The notes under the pieces were generated by a model. The model saw nothing but the letters and a program-made list of their open reading frames with translations. It ran no database searches and was not told the DNA's origin. Made by a program: the position numbers and the translations under genes. This document shows positions 1 to 7,713 of a stretch of DNA of 64,000 nt, in pieces. Each line of letters starts with the position of its first letter. Positions within the stretch are counted from its first letter, which is position 1. Source of the stretch: Micromonospora sp. MA102 (GTDB lineage: Bacteria > Actinomycetota > Actinomycetes > Mycobacteriales > Micromonosporaceae); the NCBI RefSeq assembly GCF_025460765.1, contig NZ_JAMWEG010000009.1, forward strand, positions 237,632-301,631. The letters are read 5' to 3'.

Positions 1-689
1 CTGGAGATCAGCGCCTCGGCCAGCACGGTGACGAAGGCGTCGTCGCTCATGTCGCCCGGGTGGTTGAGCACGGCCTCCGCGCCCGCCCGGGAGAGCGACG
101 CGGCCAGTCCGTCGAACGACTCGCCGCGTACCTTCCGGGCCAGCTCCCAGTCGGCCAGGGCGCTGATGTTGCTGATCACGTCACCGATGCCGGCCCGGTT
201 GTGCCGTTCCGGGCCGCTCTCCACGAAGTCCAGGTCCACGACCACGGCGATCGGGATGTGTACCCCGTAGGAGCCCTTGATCCCATCGGTGATGAGGCTC
301 GCCACCGGGGAGGCGATCCCGTCGTTGGCGAGGCTGGTCGCCAGGGAGACCATCGGCAGGCCCCGGCGGGTCGCCGCGTACTTGGCCACGTCGATGGTCT
401 TGCCGCCGCCGATCCCGACCACCGCGTCGTACGACCGGGCGCGGAGCTTCCCGCCGAGGTCGTCGGCGGCGTCCAGACTGCCCCCGGCGACGGTGAACAC
501 GTCGGCCGACCGCAGCGACGGGCGGAGCAGGTCGGCGACCTTCTCGCCCTGCCCCGGACCGACCACGACCGCCACGTCACCCCCGGAGGAGATGCGGCCG
601 TCGGCGAGGATCGCTGCCAGGTCGGCCACCGCGCCCCGCCGCACGTCGATGTGGAGCGGGGTCAGCACGCTCCGGGCTAGTAGCGGCAC
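1..689 (-). CDS. Iron-containing alcohol dehydrogenase family, glycerol-1-phosphate dehydrogenase-like (partial)
   Basis: The reading frame runs leftward off the window, so the C-terminus is missing. It contains the nucleotide-binding segment VVGIGGGKTIDVAKYAA, the substrate region SLANDGIASP and a metal-ligand-like stretch HNRAGIGDVISN, as in sn-glycerol-1-phosphate dehydrogenase/AraM-type enzymes, which reduce dihydroxyacetone phosphate with NAD(P)H. The GTG at 689 is used as start and overlaps the end of the upstream nucleotidyltransferase by 13 nt; a GTG at 668 is an alternative. The coupling suggests both act in making a CDP-activated polar lipid or polyol, but the substrate is inferred. 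Other members of the family reduce different keto substrates. Confidence 0.75.
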   Translation of the reverse strand, partial: MPLLARSVLTPLHIDVRRGAVADLAAILADGRISSGGDVAVVVGPGQGEKVADLLRPSLRSADVFTVAGGSLDAADDLGGKLRARSYDAVVGIGGGKTIDVAKYAATRRGLPMVSLATSLANDGIASPVASLITDGIKGSYGVHIPIAVVVDLDFVESGPERHNRAGIGDVISNISALADWELARKVRGESFDGLAASLSRAGAEAVLNHPGDMSDDAFVTVLAEALIS

Positions 690-1408
690 GCGATCTCCCG
701 CGCCCGGGCCAGGTCGGCGTGGTTGTCGACCTCGACCCAGGAGACGTCGCCGATCGGCGCGGCCCGCACCTCGCCGCCCCGGTCGGCGAACTCCTGGTAG
801 CCGTCCTCGTAGTAGAGGTTCGGGTCGCGCCGCCAGGTCGCCTCCAGGGCGTCGGCGAGCGCGCCGGCCACCTGCGGCTCGATCAGCGTCGCGCCGATGT
901 ACTCCCCGAACGCCTCACCCGGGTCCATCAGCTTGGTGATCCGGGTGAGCTGGCCGGCCGCGTCGAAGGTGGTCTTCATCTCCTCCTCGGCCAGCGCCTT
1001 GATGTTGTCGACGGCCAGCAGGATGCCGGGCCCGCGCTCGGCCAGCAGCGTCTTCTCCACGCTCACCGGGTGCACGGTGTCGCCGTTGACCAGCAGCACC
1101 CCCCGGGAGAAGTACTCCCGGGCCAGCCAGAGCGAGTACGCGTTGTTCCACTCCTCGGCCTTGTCGTTGTGCACCAGGGTGATCGTGACGCCGTACTTCT
1201 CCTCCAGCGCGGCCTGCCGCTGCCGGACCGCGTCCGCCGCGTAGCCGACCACGATCACGACCTCGGTCAGCCCGACCTCGGCGAGGTTGCGCAGCGCGAT
1301 GTCGAGGATGGTGATCTCCCCGTCGACCGGCACCAGGGCCTTGGGCAGGGTGTCGGTGTACGGGCGCAGCCGGCGCCCCGCACCGGCGGCGAGCACCATC
1401 CCGATCAT
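677..1408 (-). CDS. NTP-transferase (phosphocholine cytidylyltransferase-like)
   Basis: A 243-residue sugar-phosphate/alcohol-phosphate nucleotidyltransferase. The N-terminal signature GAGRRLRPYTDTLPKALVPV is the nucleotide-binding loop and catalytic lysine of the GT-A-like pyrophosphorylase fold; VNGDTV and the acidic end WVEVDNHADL provide likely metal ligands. The frame is open further upstream, but the product aligns from the ATG at 1408, directly before the signature. It is coupled to the glycerol-1-phosphate-dehydrogenase-like gene. Of known relatives, LicC-type enzymes make CDP-choline and others make CDP-inositol or CDP-glycerol; which applies here cannot be seen. Confidence 0.8.
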   Translation of the reverse strand: MIGMVLAAGAGRRLRPYTDTLPKALVPVDGEITILDIALRNLAEVGLTEVVIVVGYAADAVRQRQAALEEKYGVTITLVHNDKAEEWNNAYSLWLAREYFSRGVLLVNGDTVHPVSVEKTLLAERGPGILLAVDNIKALAEEEMKTTFDAAGQLTRITKLMDPGEAFGEYIGATLIEPQVAGALADALEATWRRDPNLYYEDGYQEFADRGGEVRAAPIGDVSWVEVDNHADLARAREIACRY

Positions 1409-1479
1409 GCCGGCACCATCCTCATCTCGACTCCGCTCCACTCGGTGGAGGATATCGTCGCGCCCCCGCGGGCCGTGGT

Positions 1480-2289
1480 TCAGCCCGGCAGGGCGGCCAG
1501 GTCGGCCAGCAGCTCCAGCCGCTCCTCGGCGGCGAGCACCGCCCACGGGCCGGCCGCCCGGCGGTCCGTCTCCTGCTCGATGGCCAGCCGCTCCGGCCCC
1601 GCGGGCAGCGCGGCGACGGTCGCCGCGGTGTGCCCCGCGGCGGTCCACGCCGCCGCGTGCGCGTCCGCACGGTGGTAGCGCAGGGTGCCCAGCCGGTTGA
1701 GCAGCAGCACGCCGGGCGGGGTGCCGTCCGGCTCGTGCGGCGGGGCCATGGTCGCGAAGGCGCCGGGCCTGGCCGACCCGATCGCGTGCGCCAGCACCCG
1801 GCCCAGCGCCGGGACGAGCCGCTCCACCCGCTCGTCGTGCCCGGCCCACAGTTCCTCGGTCACTTCGGCGTGCACGCCGAACAGCTCCGCCAGGAAGGCC
1901 AGCCCGCGCTCGGTGGCGCAGAAGCCGCCGTCCGGGAAGCGCTGGATCATCCCGTACGCGACCTGCTTGTCCAGCGCCCGCCGGACGGCGGCCGGGTCCC
2001 GGTAGCGGGTCACCGCCGCGAAGCCCGCCGCGTCGATCGTGCCGCCCGGCGCGGCGAGGCGGGTGCGGAACTCCACCAGGGCACCGGTGGCGGCCGGACC
2101 GCCGTACCGGGAACTCAGCTCGGCGCCGCCGCCGTCGCGACCGGCGAGCATGCCGGCGACGAAGGTCCGGTCGACGGCCGGTGCGACCAGCCCGGCGAAC
2201 CGGTGCGGCGGCAGCTCGACGCCGTCGGGTGACCCGGCTCCCCGTGCCGGAGGTGGTGCCGCGCCGCGACCGGGGACGGTCTCCCTCAC
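1480..2289 (-). CDS. SCO6745-family helix-turn-helix protein
   Basis: A protein of 269 residues resembling the actinobacterial SCO6745 family of MarR-like winged-helix proteins, whose function is not established. The central part (FAAVTRYRDPAAVRRALD, then FCATERGLAFL) looks like a winged helix. The GTG at 2289 overlaps the stop of the NUDIX gene in a GTGA arrangement, so the two are translationally coupled. The upstream extension of the open frame is a shadow of the NUDIX gene. No catalytic motif is evident. Confidence 0.65.
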   Translation of the reverse strand: MRETVPGRGAAPPPARGAGSPDGVELPPHRFAGLVAPAVDRTFVAGMLAGRDGGGAELSSRYGGPAATGALVEFRTRLAAPGGTIDAAGFAAVTRYRDPAAVRRALDKQVAYGMIQRFPDGGFCATERGLAFLAELFGVHAEVTEELWAGHDERVERLVPALGRVLAHAIGSARPGAFATMAPPHEPDGTPPGVLLLNRLGTLRYHRADAHAAAWTAAGHTAATVAALPAGPERLAIEQETDRRAAGPWAVLAAEERLELLADLAALPG

Positions 2290-2735
2290 AGTCCGATCGA
2301 ACGCAGGGCCGCGAAGCCGTTCTCGGCGATCCGCCGGATCAGCCCGTCGTTGACGTCGCGGTGCTCGTCGAGCAGGTCGACGTCCTGCTCCGCCAGCCAG
2401 CGGAACTCGGTGTGCTTGCCCTCCTCCAGCCGGGGCCGGCTCAGATCGCCGTCCACCCGGATCAGGAAGTCGGTCTCCACGCGGGTCAGCCCGTCGTCGC
2501 CCGTGTAGCGGTATTCGCCGACCTGGCCGAGCACGTGCGAGACGGTCCAACCGGTCTCCTCGGTGACCTCCCGGCGCAGCGCGTCCTGCACCTCCTCGCC
2601 CGGTTCGAGGTGGCCGCCGACGATGTCCCAGCAGTTGGGGAAGAGGCGCCGCTCGGGGGACCGGCGCTGGATGAAGATGCGGCCGTCGTCGTCCACGATC
2701 AGCGCGCCGGCGCAGTGGAGGGGCTCGGTGGGCAC
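2286..2735 (-). CDS. NUDIX hydrolase
   Basis: A 149-residue NUDIX pyrophosphohydrolase. The complete Nudix box is visible as GHLEPGEEVQDALRREVTEE followed by TGW, matching GX5EX7REUXEEXGU. Family members hydrolyse nucleoside diphosphates linked to another group, for example oxidised dNTPs or nucleotide sugars; the substrate here is unknown. The GTG at 2735 is chosen because the conserved strand HCAGALIVDDDGR begins a few residues later; the open frame upstream lacks similarity. The gene is the first of a two-gene unit with the helix-turn-helix protein. Confidence 0.85.
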   Translation of the reverse strand: MPTEPLHCAGALIVDDDGRIFIQRRSPERRLFPNCWDIVGGHLEPGEEVQDALRREVTEETGWTVSHVLGQVGEYRYTGDDGLTRVETDFLIRVDGDLSRPRLEEGKHTEFRWLAEQDVDLLDEHRDVNDGLIRRIAENGFAALRSIGL

Positions 2736-2849
2736 CTCACGACAGTAGCGATTCTTCGCCGTTCGTGGCGATGCCCGGTCTTGTCCCGTTCCGCATCGAT
2801 GGCCCACCATGTCCGTACCGAGGCCGCCGTCCCACAGGGGTGATGCGTG

Positions 2850-3242
2850 ATGCAGGTACGCGAAGCGATGTCCAGCGAAATTCTCGTGGTCGGCCCGGAG
2901 CACACGCTCCGCCAGGCGGCCCGGATGATGTCGGCCCGCCGGGTCGGGTCGGCGGTCGTGATCGACCCGGACTCCGAGGGGGTCGGGATCATGACCGAAC
3001 GCGACGTGCTCAACGCCATCGGGGCCGGGCTCGACCCCGACGTCGAACGCACCGGGGCGCACCTGACCTGGGACGTGGTCTACGCGGGCCCGGACTGGAC
3101 GGTGGAGGAGGCGGCCGCCGCCATGGCCCGGGGCGGGTTCCGGCACCTCGTGGTGCTCGACGGCCGGGAGGTCGCCGGGGTGATCTCGGTACGCGACCTG
3201 ATGCGCGTCTGGGCGCGGGAGCACACCGCTCCCCGCGTCTGA
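2850..3242 (+). CDS. CBS-domain pair protein
   Basis: A stand-alone protein of about 130 residues made of two CBS motifs. The first ends in SAVVIDPDSEGVGIMTERDV and the second in HLVVLDGREVAGVISVRDL, both with the typical hydrophobic strand and T/S-x-x-D nucleotide-binding ends. Such pairs bind adenosine nucleotides and act as energy or redox sensors. The Shine-Dalgarno AGGGG at 2836-2840 fits the ATG at 2850, although a GTG at 2847 is in frame. It is monocistronic and ends at a strong hairpin. Confidence 0.85.
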   Translation: MQVREAMSSEILVVGPEHTLRQAARMMSARRVGSAVVIDPDSEGVGIMTERDVLNAIGAGLDPDVERTGAHLTWDVVYAGPDWTVEEAAAAMARGGFRHLVVLDGREVAGVISVRDLMRVWAREHTAPRV

Positions 3243-3258
3243 ACAACTGTGGAAAGGG

Positions 3259-3290
3259 CGATGGCCCGGCCGATACCGGCCGGGCCATCG
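3259..3290. terminator. Bidirectional terminator hairpin
   Basis: Perfect 14-bp inverted repeat (CGATGGCCCGGCCG and its complement) with a 4-nt loop, between the convergent CBS gene and the secreted propeller/malectin gene. No long T-run, as usual in high-GC actinomycetes. Confidence 0.8.
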
Positions 3291-3310
3291 TCGTGTCGTA
3301 CCGCCTCGGG

Positions 3311-6300
3311 TCAGGGGCCGACGAAGACGGCGGTGCCCCGCCAGTCCACGTTGTCGACGCCCGGGCCGCTGCGCACGGTGGCGGAGCCGGTCGGCGCGCC
3401 GTCCGACCACGCCATCGAGGAGAGGTTGCCGGTGGTGCGGGAGACGACGTACAGGGTGTCGCCGTCCAGGAACATGCCGTTCGCGTCGGCGAACGCCGTG
3501 GTGCCGGTGACCGTGGCCCGCTCGGCACCGACGACGCCGGTGTCGGGCGCGAACCCGCGCCAGAACAGGGTGCTCTGGCCGGCCAGCGTGTAGTAGAGGC
3601 GGCCGCCGGAGTAGAACATGGCGGTCACGTTCGGCAGCTCCGCGGAGAAGTTGACCGTCTTGCCCGCGTAGGTCTGGCCTTCCGGCGCGGAGCCGGTGAG
3701 GACGAGGTCCCACTTGGCGTCGTGGTACGGGTCGAGCTTCTTCGGGGTACCGAACGCCTCGCCGTCGAAGGAGCGCTTGTAGAGATCGCCGTTGACCCCG
3801 TAGAACAGGTCACCGCCGACCCAGAAGGCACCCTTCACCGTGGACCACCGGGTGCTGTCCGAGTTCGCCACCGTGGTCGCGTTGCCCACCGCGGTGGCGC
3901 CGTCGTACGACCGCTTGGTGATGCTGTCCACCGTGGTGGCCGGCGGCACCGGCGGGAGCTTGACGATCTCGATGCCCTGCACCAGCGGGTTCTCCAGCAC
4001 GCGGCCGAAGTCGACGTCGATGTTGCCGTCGCTGGTGACCGCGAAGGCCCGCATGGTGCCCTTGTTGGTGGCGCCGATGGAGGCGATCGGGTCGAAGTCG
4101 TTCAGCTTGAGCACGCCGTCGATGCTGACGTCGAACTTGCGCTTGCCGGCCGTGGCCGTGCCGGCGTACCGGTTGGCCAGGTAGAGCCGGACCTGCACCG
4201 GGGTGCCCGCCGGGACGGGGAAGTCCCACTGCATGTCCGGCGTGGTGGACTGGTCCCAGCGCTCGCTGTTGAACAGGGCGACCGGGGTGCCGGCCGGCAC
4301 GGTGGCGTCCAGCGTCGCGTTCGTGGTGTAGGTCGTGACGGTGCTGCCGGCGTTGTGGTAGGCGCTCGGCACGGTGAGGCTGTCGGTGGCCCAGGCCGGG
4401 CCGCTCGGCGCGGCCAGCTGGTCGCCACCCGCGTTGACCCGGTAGAGGACGTCGGCCGCGTCCGGGGTCGGTGCGGTCTTCACGATCTCGATGCCCTGGA
4501 TGAGCGGGTTCTCCAGCACCCGGCCGAAGTCGACGTCGACCACGCCGTCACTGACCGTCGAGAAGGACCGCATGGTGCCGCGGTCGGTGCCGCCGGCGGC
4601 GGCCACCGGGTCGAAGTCGTTCAGCTTGAGCACGCCGTCGATGCTGACGTCGAACTTGCGCTTGCCGACCACGCCCGTCCGGGCGTAGCGGTTGGCCAGG
4701 TAGAGGCGCACGTCGATGCGGGTGCCGGCCGCGACCGGGATGTCCCACTGCATGTCCGGGGCGGTCGCCTCGTCCCAGCGCTCGGTGTTGAACAGCGTCG
4801 CGGGGGTGCTCGCCGGCACCGTGGCGTCGAACGTCGCGTTGGTGGTGTACGTCGAGACGCTGCTGCCGGCGTTGTGCTGGGGGCTGGGCGCGGTGGCGCT
4901 GTCGCCGGCCCAGTCGGGGCCGCCGTCGGTCGCCGGGATGGCCGGACCGCCGGCGTTGACCCGGTAGAGGACCTCGGTCTGCGCCGCGCGGCCGGCCTGG
5001 TAGACGTTGCCGGGCAGGCCCTTCGTGCTGGTGGAGTGCGGCGCGTTGCCGCCGTCCAGGGGGAAGAAGGCGATCTTCTTCCGGAGGAACTCGCGGTCGC
5101 CGATGTAGTCCTGGTCGCTGCCGATCCAGAGGCCCTCCTGGGTCACCAGCATCTCGGTCACGCCGTAGCCGCGCGGGTTGCGGCCCGGGTTCCAGGCCAG
5201 CGGCAGGCCGCTGGCCGGGTCGAGGGCCGCGATGCTGGGCCGCGGCACCGCGCCGGGACCCGCCTGGTCGCGGGCGAGCGGGTTGTTCGCCCAGCGGAAG
5301 TGGCCGCCGACGTAGACGGCCTCCTCGCTGATGCCGGTGGAGAGGAAGGTGTCGCCGCCGCTGAAGTTGGTCCAGGTGGGCTTCTGCCCGTCACCGGTGG
5401 CGGCGGTCTCCCAGCGGGCCGCGGAGTCGCAGAGCGTCCCCGGGTAGGACGCGCCGGTGGTCACCACGACGAAGTACTTGCCGCTCGGGGCGAACTGCAC
5501 ATCGCGGACCCACGAGTCGAACGCGCTGTACTTGCAGGCTCCCGAGTAGCTGTCGGTGTTCCAGTCCGCGATGGTGGCCGCGCTGTCGCCCAGGTTGATC
5601 CGGACGATCTGGTCGTGGACGACGCCGTTGGCCTTCTTGAAGTTGCCGATGATGACCAGCTGCTTCTCGTCCGGCGACACGGCGAGCTTCTCAGCTCCCA
5701 CACCGGCCTTGGCGACACCGGTGCTGCCCGGGGTCCAGTTGTGGTTCTCGGTCAGGGCGACGGTCAGGTAGTCGTCCAGCGCGCCGGTGTTGGCATTGAT
5801 CGACGCCACCCCGTTGCGGACGACGTCGGTGCCGATCTTGCTGAAGATGCCGCCCACCAGCAGCCGGTCGCCGACCTTGGCGATGTCGTTGACCAGGCCG
5901 TTGAAGGCCGGCCCCTTGAAGGTGGTGACCAGCGAGCCGTCGGCGACGTTGAGCAGCGCCAGCTTCCGGCGGTTGACCCCGTTGACGGTGTTGAAGTCAC
6001 CAGCGATGTAGACCGTCCCGGCAGTGGGGCCGGCGATGATCGCCAGGACGTCGCCGTCGAGCACGGGCGCGAACGCCTCGTCGACAGTGCCGGTGGCCTT
6101 GTCGAAGGCCAGCAGCCTGTTGCGGTCGATGTCGGTTGACTTGTTCCGGTTGCGCACCTGGGTGAAGGACCCACCCGCGATCACCTTGCTGCCGGCGTCG
6201 TGGATGGCGAAGACCGTGCCGTCCATGATGTTCGGCGTGTTGCTGGAAGTGTCGCTGCTGACCACGGTGTCGTGGCCCGGTGCGGCGAGCGCGGGGCTCG

Positions 6301-6382
6301 CCGACAGCACGCCGCCAACGCCGAGAAAGGCGGCGGTGACCAGCGCGAAGGATCGGCGCGTGATCCCTGGATGATTAAGCAC
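3311..6382 (-). CDS. Secreted beta-propeller (delta-60 repeat-like) protein with two malectin domains
   Basis: A 1023-residue exported protein. The GTG at 6382 follows a good Shine-Dalgarno (CGGAG, 6 nt spacing) and gives a twin-arginine-like signal (ITRRSFALVTAAFLGVGG then ASPALAA). Residues about 40-480 hold propeller-type repeats (VIAGGSFTQV, VYIAGDFNTV, LLVGGIFSKI, VYVGGHFRWA). Two nearly identical malectin-like modules follow, each starting LYRVNAGG and ending in FGRVLENPL-QGIEIVK. The C-terminal about 200 residues form another propeller-like part. Malectin domains bind carbohydrates, so a role in binding or organising the surface polysaccharide is inferred. It is the last gene on this strand of the polysaccharide locus, about 220 bp after a GH26-like lipoprotein. 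Confidence 0.8.
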   Translation of the reverse strand: MLNHPGITRRSFALVTAAFLGVGGVLSASPALAAPGHDTVVSSDTSSNTPNIMDGTVFAIHDAGSKVIAGGSFTQVRNRNKSTDIDRNRLLAFDKATGTVDEAFAPVLDGDVLAIIAGPTAGTVYIAGDFNTVNGVNRRKLALLNVADGSLVTTFKGPAFNGLVNDIAKVGDRLLVGGIFSKIGTDVVRNGVASINANTGALDDYLTVALTENHNWTPGSTGVAKAGVGAEKLAVSPDEKQLVIIGNFKKANGVVHDQIVRINLGDSAATIADWNTDSYSGACKYSAFDSWVRDVQFAPSGKYFVVVTTGASYPGTLCDSAARWETAATGDGQKPTWTNFSGGDTFLSTGISEEAVYVGGHFRWANNPLARDQAGPGAVPRPSIAALDPASGLPLAWNPGRNPRGYGVTEMLVTQEGLWIGSDQDYIGDREFLRKKIAFFPLDGGNAPHSTSTKGLPGNVYQAGRAAQTEVLYRVNAGGPAIPATDGGPDWAGDSATAPSPQHNAGSSVSTYTTNATFDATVPASTPATLFNTERWDEATAPDMQWDIPVAAGTRIDVRLYLANRYARTGVVGKRKFDVSIDGVLKLNDFDPVAAAGGTDRGTMRSFSTVSDGVVDVDFGRVLENPLIQGIEIVKTAPTPDAADVLYRVNAGGDQLAAPSGPAWATDSLTVPSAYHNAGSTVTTYTTNATLDATVPAGTPVALFNSERWDQSTTPDMQWDFPVPAGTPVQVRLYLANRYAGTATAGKRKFDVSIDGVLKLNDFDPIASIGATNKGTMRAFAVTSDGNIDVDFGRVLENPLVQGIEIVKLPPVPPATTVDSITKRSYDGATAVGNATTVANSDSTRWSTVKGAFWVGGDLFYGVNGDLYKRSFDGEAFGTPKKLDPYHDAKWDLVLTGSAPEGQTYAGKTVNFSAELPNVTAMFYSGGRLYYTLAGQSTLFWRGFAPDTGVVGAERATVTGTTAFADANGMFLDGDTLYVVSRTTGNLSSMAWSDGAPTGSATVRSGPGVDNVDWRGTAVFVGP
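3955..4975 (-). repeat. Tandem duplication of the malectin module (two units of about 520 bp)
   Basis: Two consecutive copies of the malectin module lie within the secreted propeller gene. Bases 4088-4148 are identical to 4607-4667 (61 bp, offset 519 bp), and the flanks stay highly similar, with a one-codon indel near the start of the modules. This looks like a recent in-frame duplication. Confidence 0.8.
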
Positions 6383-6601
6383 GGGCAGCTCCGAGGGAGT
6401 GACGGAGAATGAGGTGGCCGGCCCTGCCGATCGGGCATGTGGTGCTGAGGGTTGCCGATCGGGGGCGCACGGCCGGTTGACGCGTGATGGGCACACACTT
6501 CCGCATTTCAGCTATGGCGTCCACCCCGGATGACCTTTATACCCGTCCACATGACGTGACGGATACCGGGAGAGGTGAACCGACCACACGAACGGTGGAG
6601 G

Positions 6602-7645
6602 TCAACTCACCGGGCCCCCCGGAGTGGCCGCCGGCGCGGGCGCCGAGAAGTACGGGTCCCCGGCCAGCTCGCGGTACGCGGCCAGGCCATCCGGGTCGTC
6701 GTCGAAGGTGCTGTCGTACTCGGCCCCCTTGGTCTGCTTGGCCGAGAAGTACACCACCGCCTTGATCTGCGGGTGCCGCTTCACGTAGGTGCGCGCCTCC
6801 CGCAGCCACGCCGCGCGCTGGCCCGGCGCTCCATCGTGGGTGACGCCGAACTCGCCGATCAGCACCGGCCGGGGCCGCTCCCGGGCGAAGGCCATGAACG
6901 TGTCCATCTGCTCGGCGAAGCCGTCGTACTCCTTGCCCGGGTAGACGTCCGTGCACAGCCAGTCGACCTGGTCGTCGCCGGGATAGTAGGCGGCGGCGTT
7001 CCGGTCGGAATCCACGAAGCCGAGCACGTGCGGGCACCAGACCCAGGCGGCGTTCGTCGCACCCACCTCGGTGAAGATGGCCCGGATGTGCTTCCACGCG
7101 GCGACGTAGTCCTCGGGCGAACGGACGCTCTGGCGCAGGTTGGGCCGGTCCATCTCCCACCGCCAGCGCAGCAGCACCGGCACCCCGAAGTCCTTGATCC
7201 CCTTGGCGCGCTGCCGGATCAGCTGGTCGTACACGCCGTCCGTGATCGACCGGGTGTCGGCACCGGACCAGGAGATCATCTGCAGCATCCCGGCGGCCTG
7301 GAGCGCGTTCTCGGTCGGGCCGGGGAACTCGTCCTCCCACTCGTGGAACATGTGGGCCAGGGTGACCTTGCCGCCGGTCTGCTCGCCGAAGGCGGCCAGG
7401 GCGTTGACCCGGCCGTCGGGCGTCTGCCAGTCCGGCTTGACCCACGCGCCGAGCCAGGCACCCCGCGCCGGCATCTCCGGGCCCCGCCCCGTGGTCTCCA
7501 GGCCGTTCACCGATCGGGGCTTGACGGGCGCGGTCGCGCTGCCCGCCGGGGCCGGTGTGAGGGGCGCGGGTGCCTCCCGCTGGCAGGCCGTCAGGGCGAG
7601 TACCGATCCCATCAGGAGTGCCACCGCGCTGTGGGCCCTCTTCAT
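6602..7645 (-). CDS. GH26-like glycoside hydrolase lipoprotein
   Basis: A 347-residue putative lipoprotein; the signal MKRAHSAVALLMGSVLALTA ends in a lipobox with Cys21. The rest resembles glycoside hydrolase family 26 (beta-mannanase fold): E164 in LRWRWEMD is the likely acid/base and E265 in VLIGEFGV the likely nucleophile. GAWVKPDW and HEWEDEFPG also fit the barrel. A GGGGAGG Shine-Dalgarno precedes the ATG. It lies 68 bp downstream of the flippase and may be read through from the polysaccharide operon. An enzyme trimming or releasing the exported polysaccharide is a reasonable inference; activity and substrate are unproven. Confidence 0.8.
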   Translation of the reverse strand: MKRAHSAVALLMGSVLALTACQREAPAPLTPAPAGSATAPVKPRSVNGLETTGRGPEMPARGAWLGAWVKPDWQTPDGRVNALAAFGEQTGGKVTLAHMFHEWEDEFPGPTENALQAAGMLQMISWSGADTRSITDGVYDQLIRQRAKGIKDFGVPVLLRWRWEMDRPNLRQSVRSPEDYVAAWKHIRAIFTEVGATNAAWVWCPHVLGFVDSDRNAAAYYPGDDQVDWLCTDVYPGKEYDGFAEQMDTFMAFARERPRPVLIGEFGVTHDGAPGQRAAWLREARTYVKRHPQIKAVVYFSAKQTKGAEYDSTFDDDPDGLAAYRELAGDPYFSAPAPAATPGGPVS

Positions 7646-7713
7646 GATTTCCTAGCCTCCCCGTGCTAATGCCACCGGCCGTGCCGGTGATCGAAGTCGT
7701 GTCGGGCCGTCGG

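Noticed and set aside
2765..6139. A 1124-residue plus-strand open frame opposite the propeller/malectin gene
   Set aside because: It is a high-GC shadow: its composition is Arg/Gly/Val/Asp-rich without domains, while the minus strand has a signal peptide and recognisable repeats.
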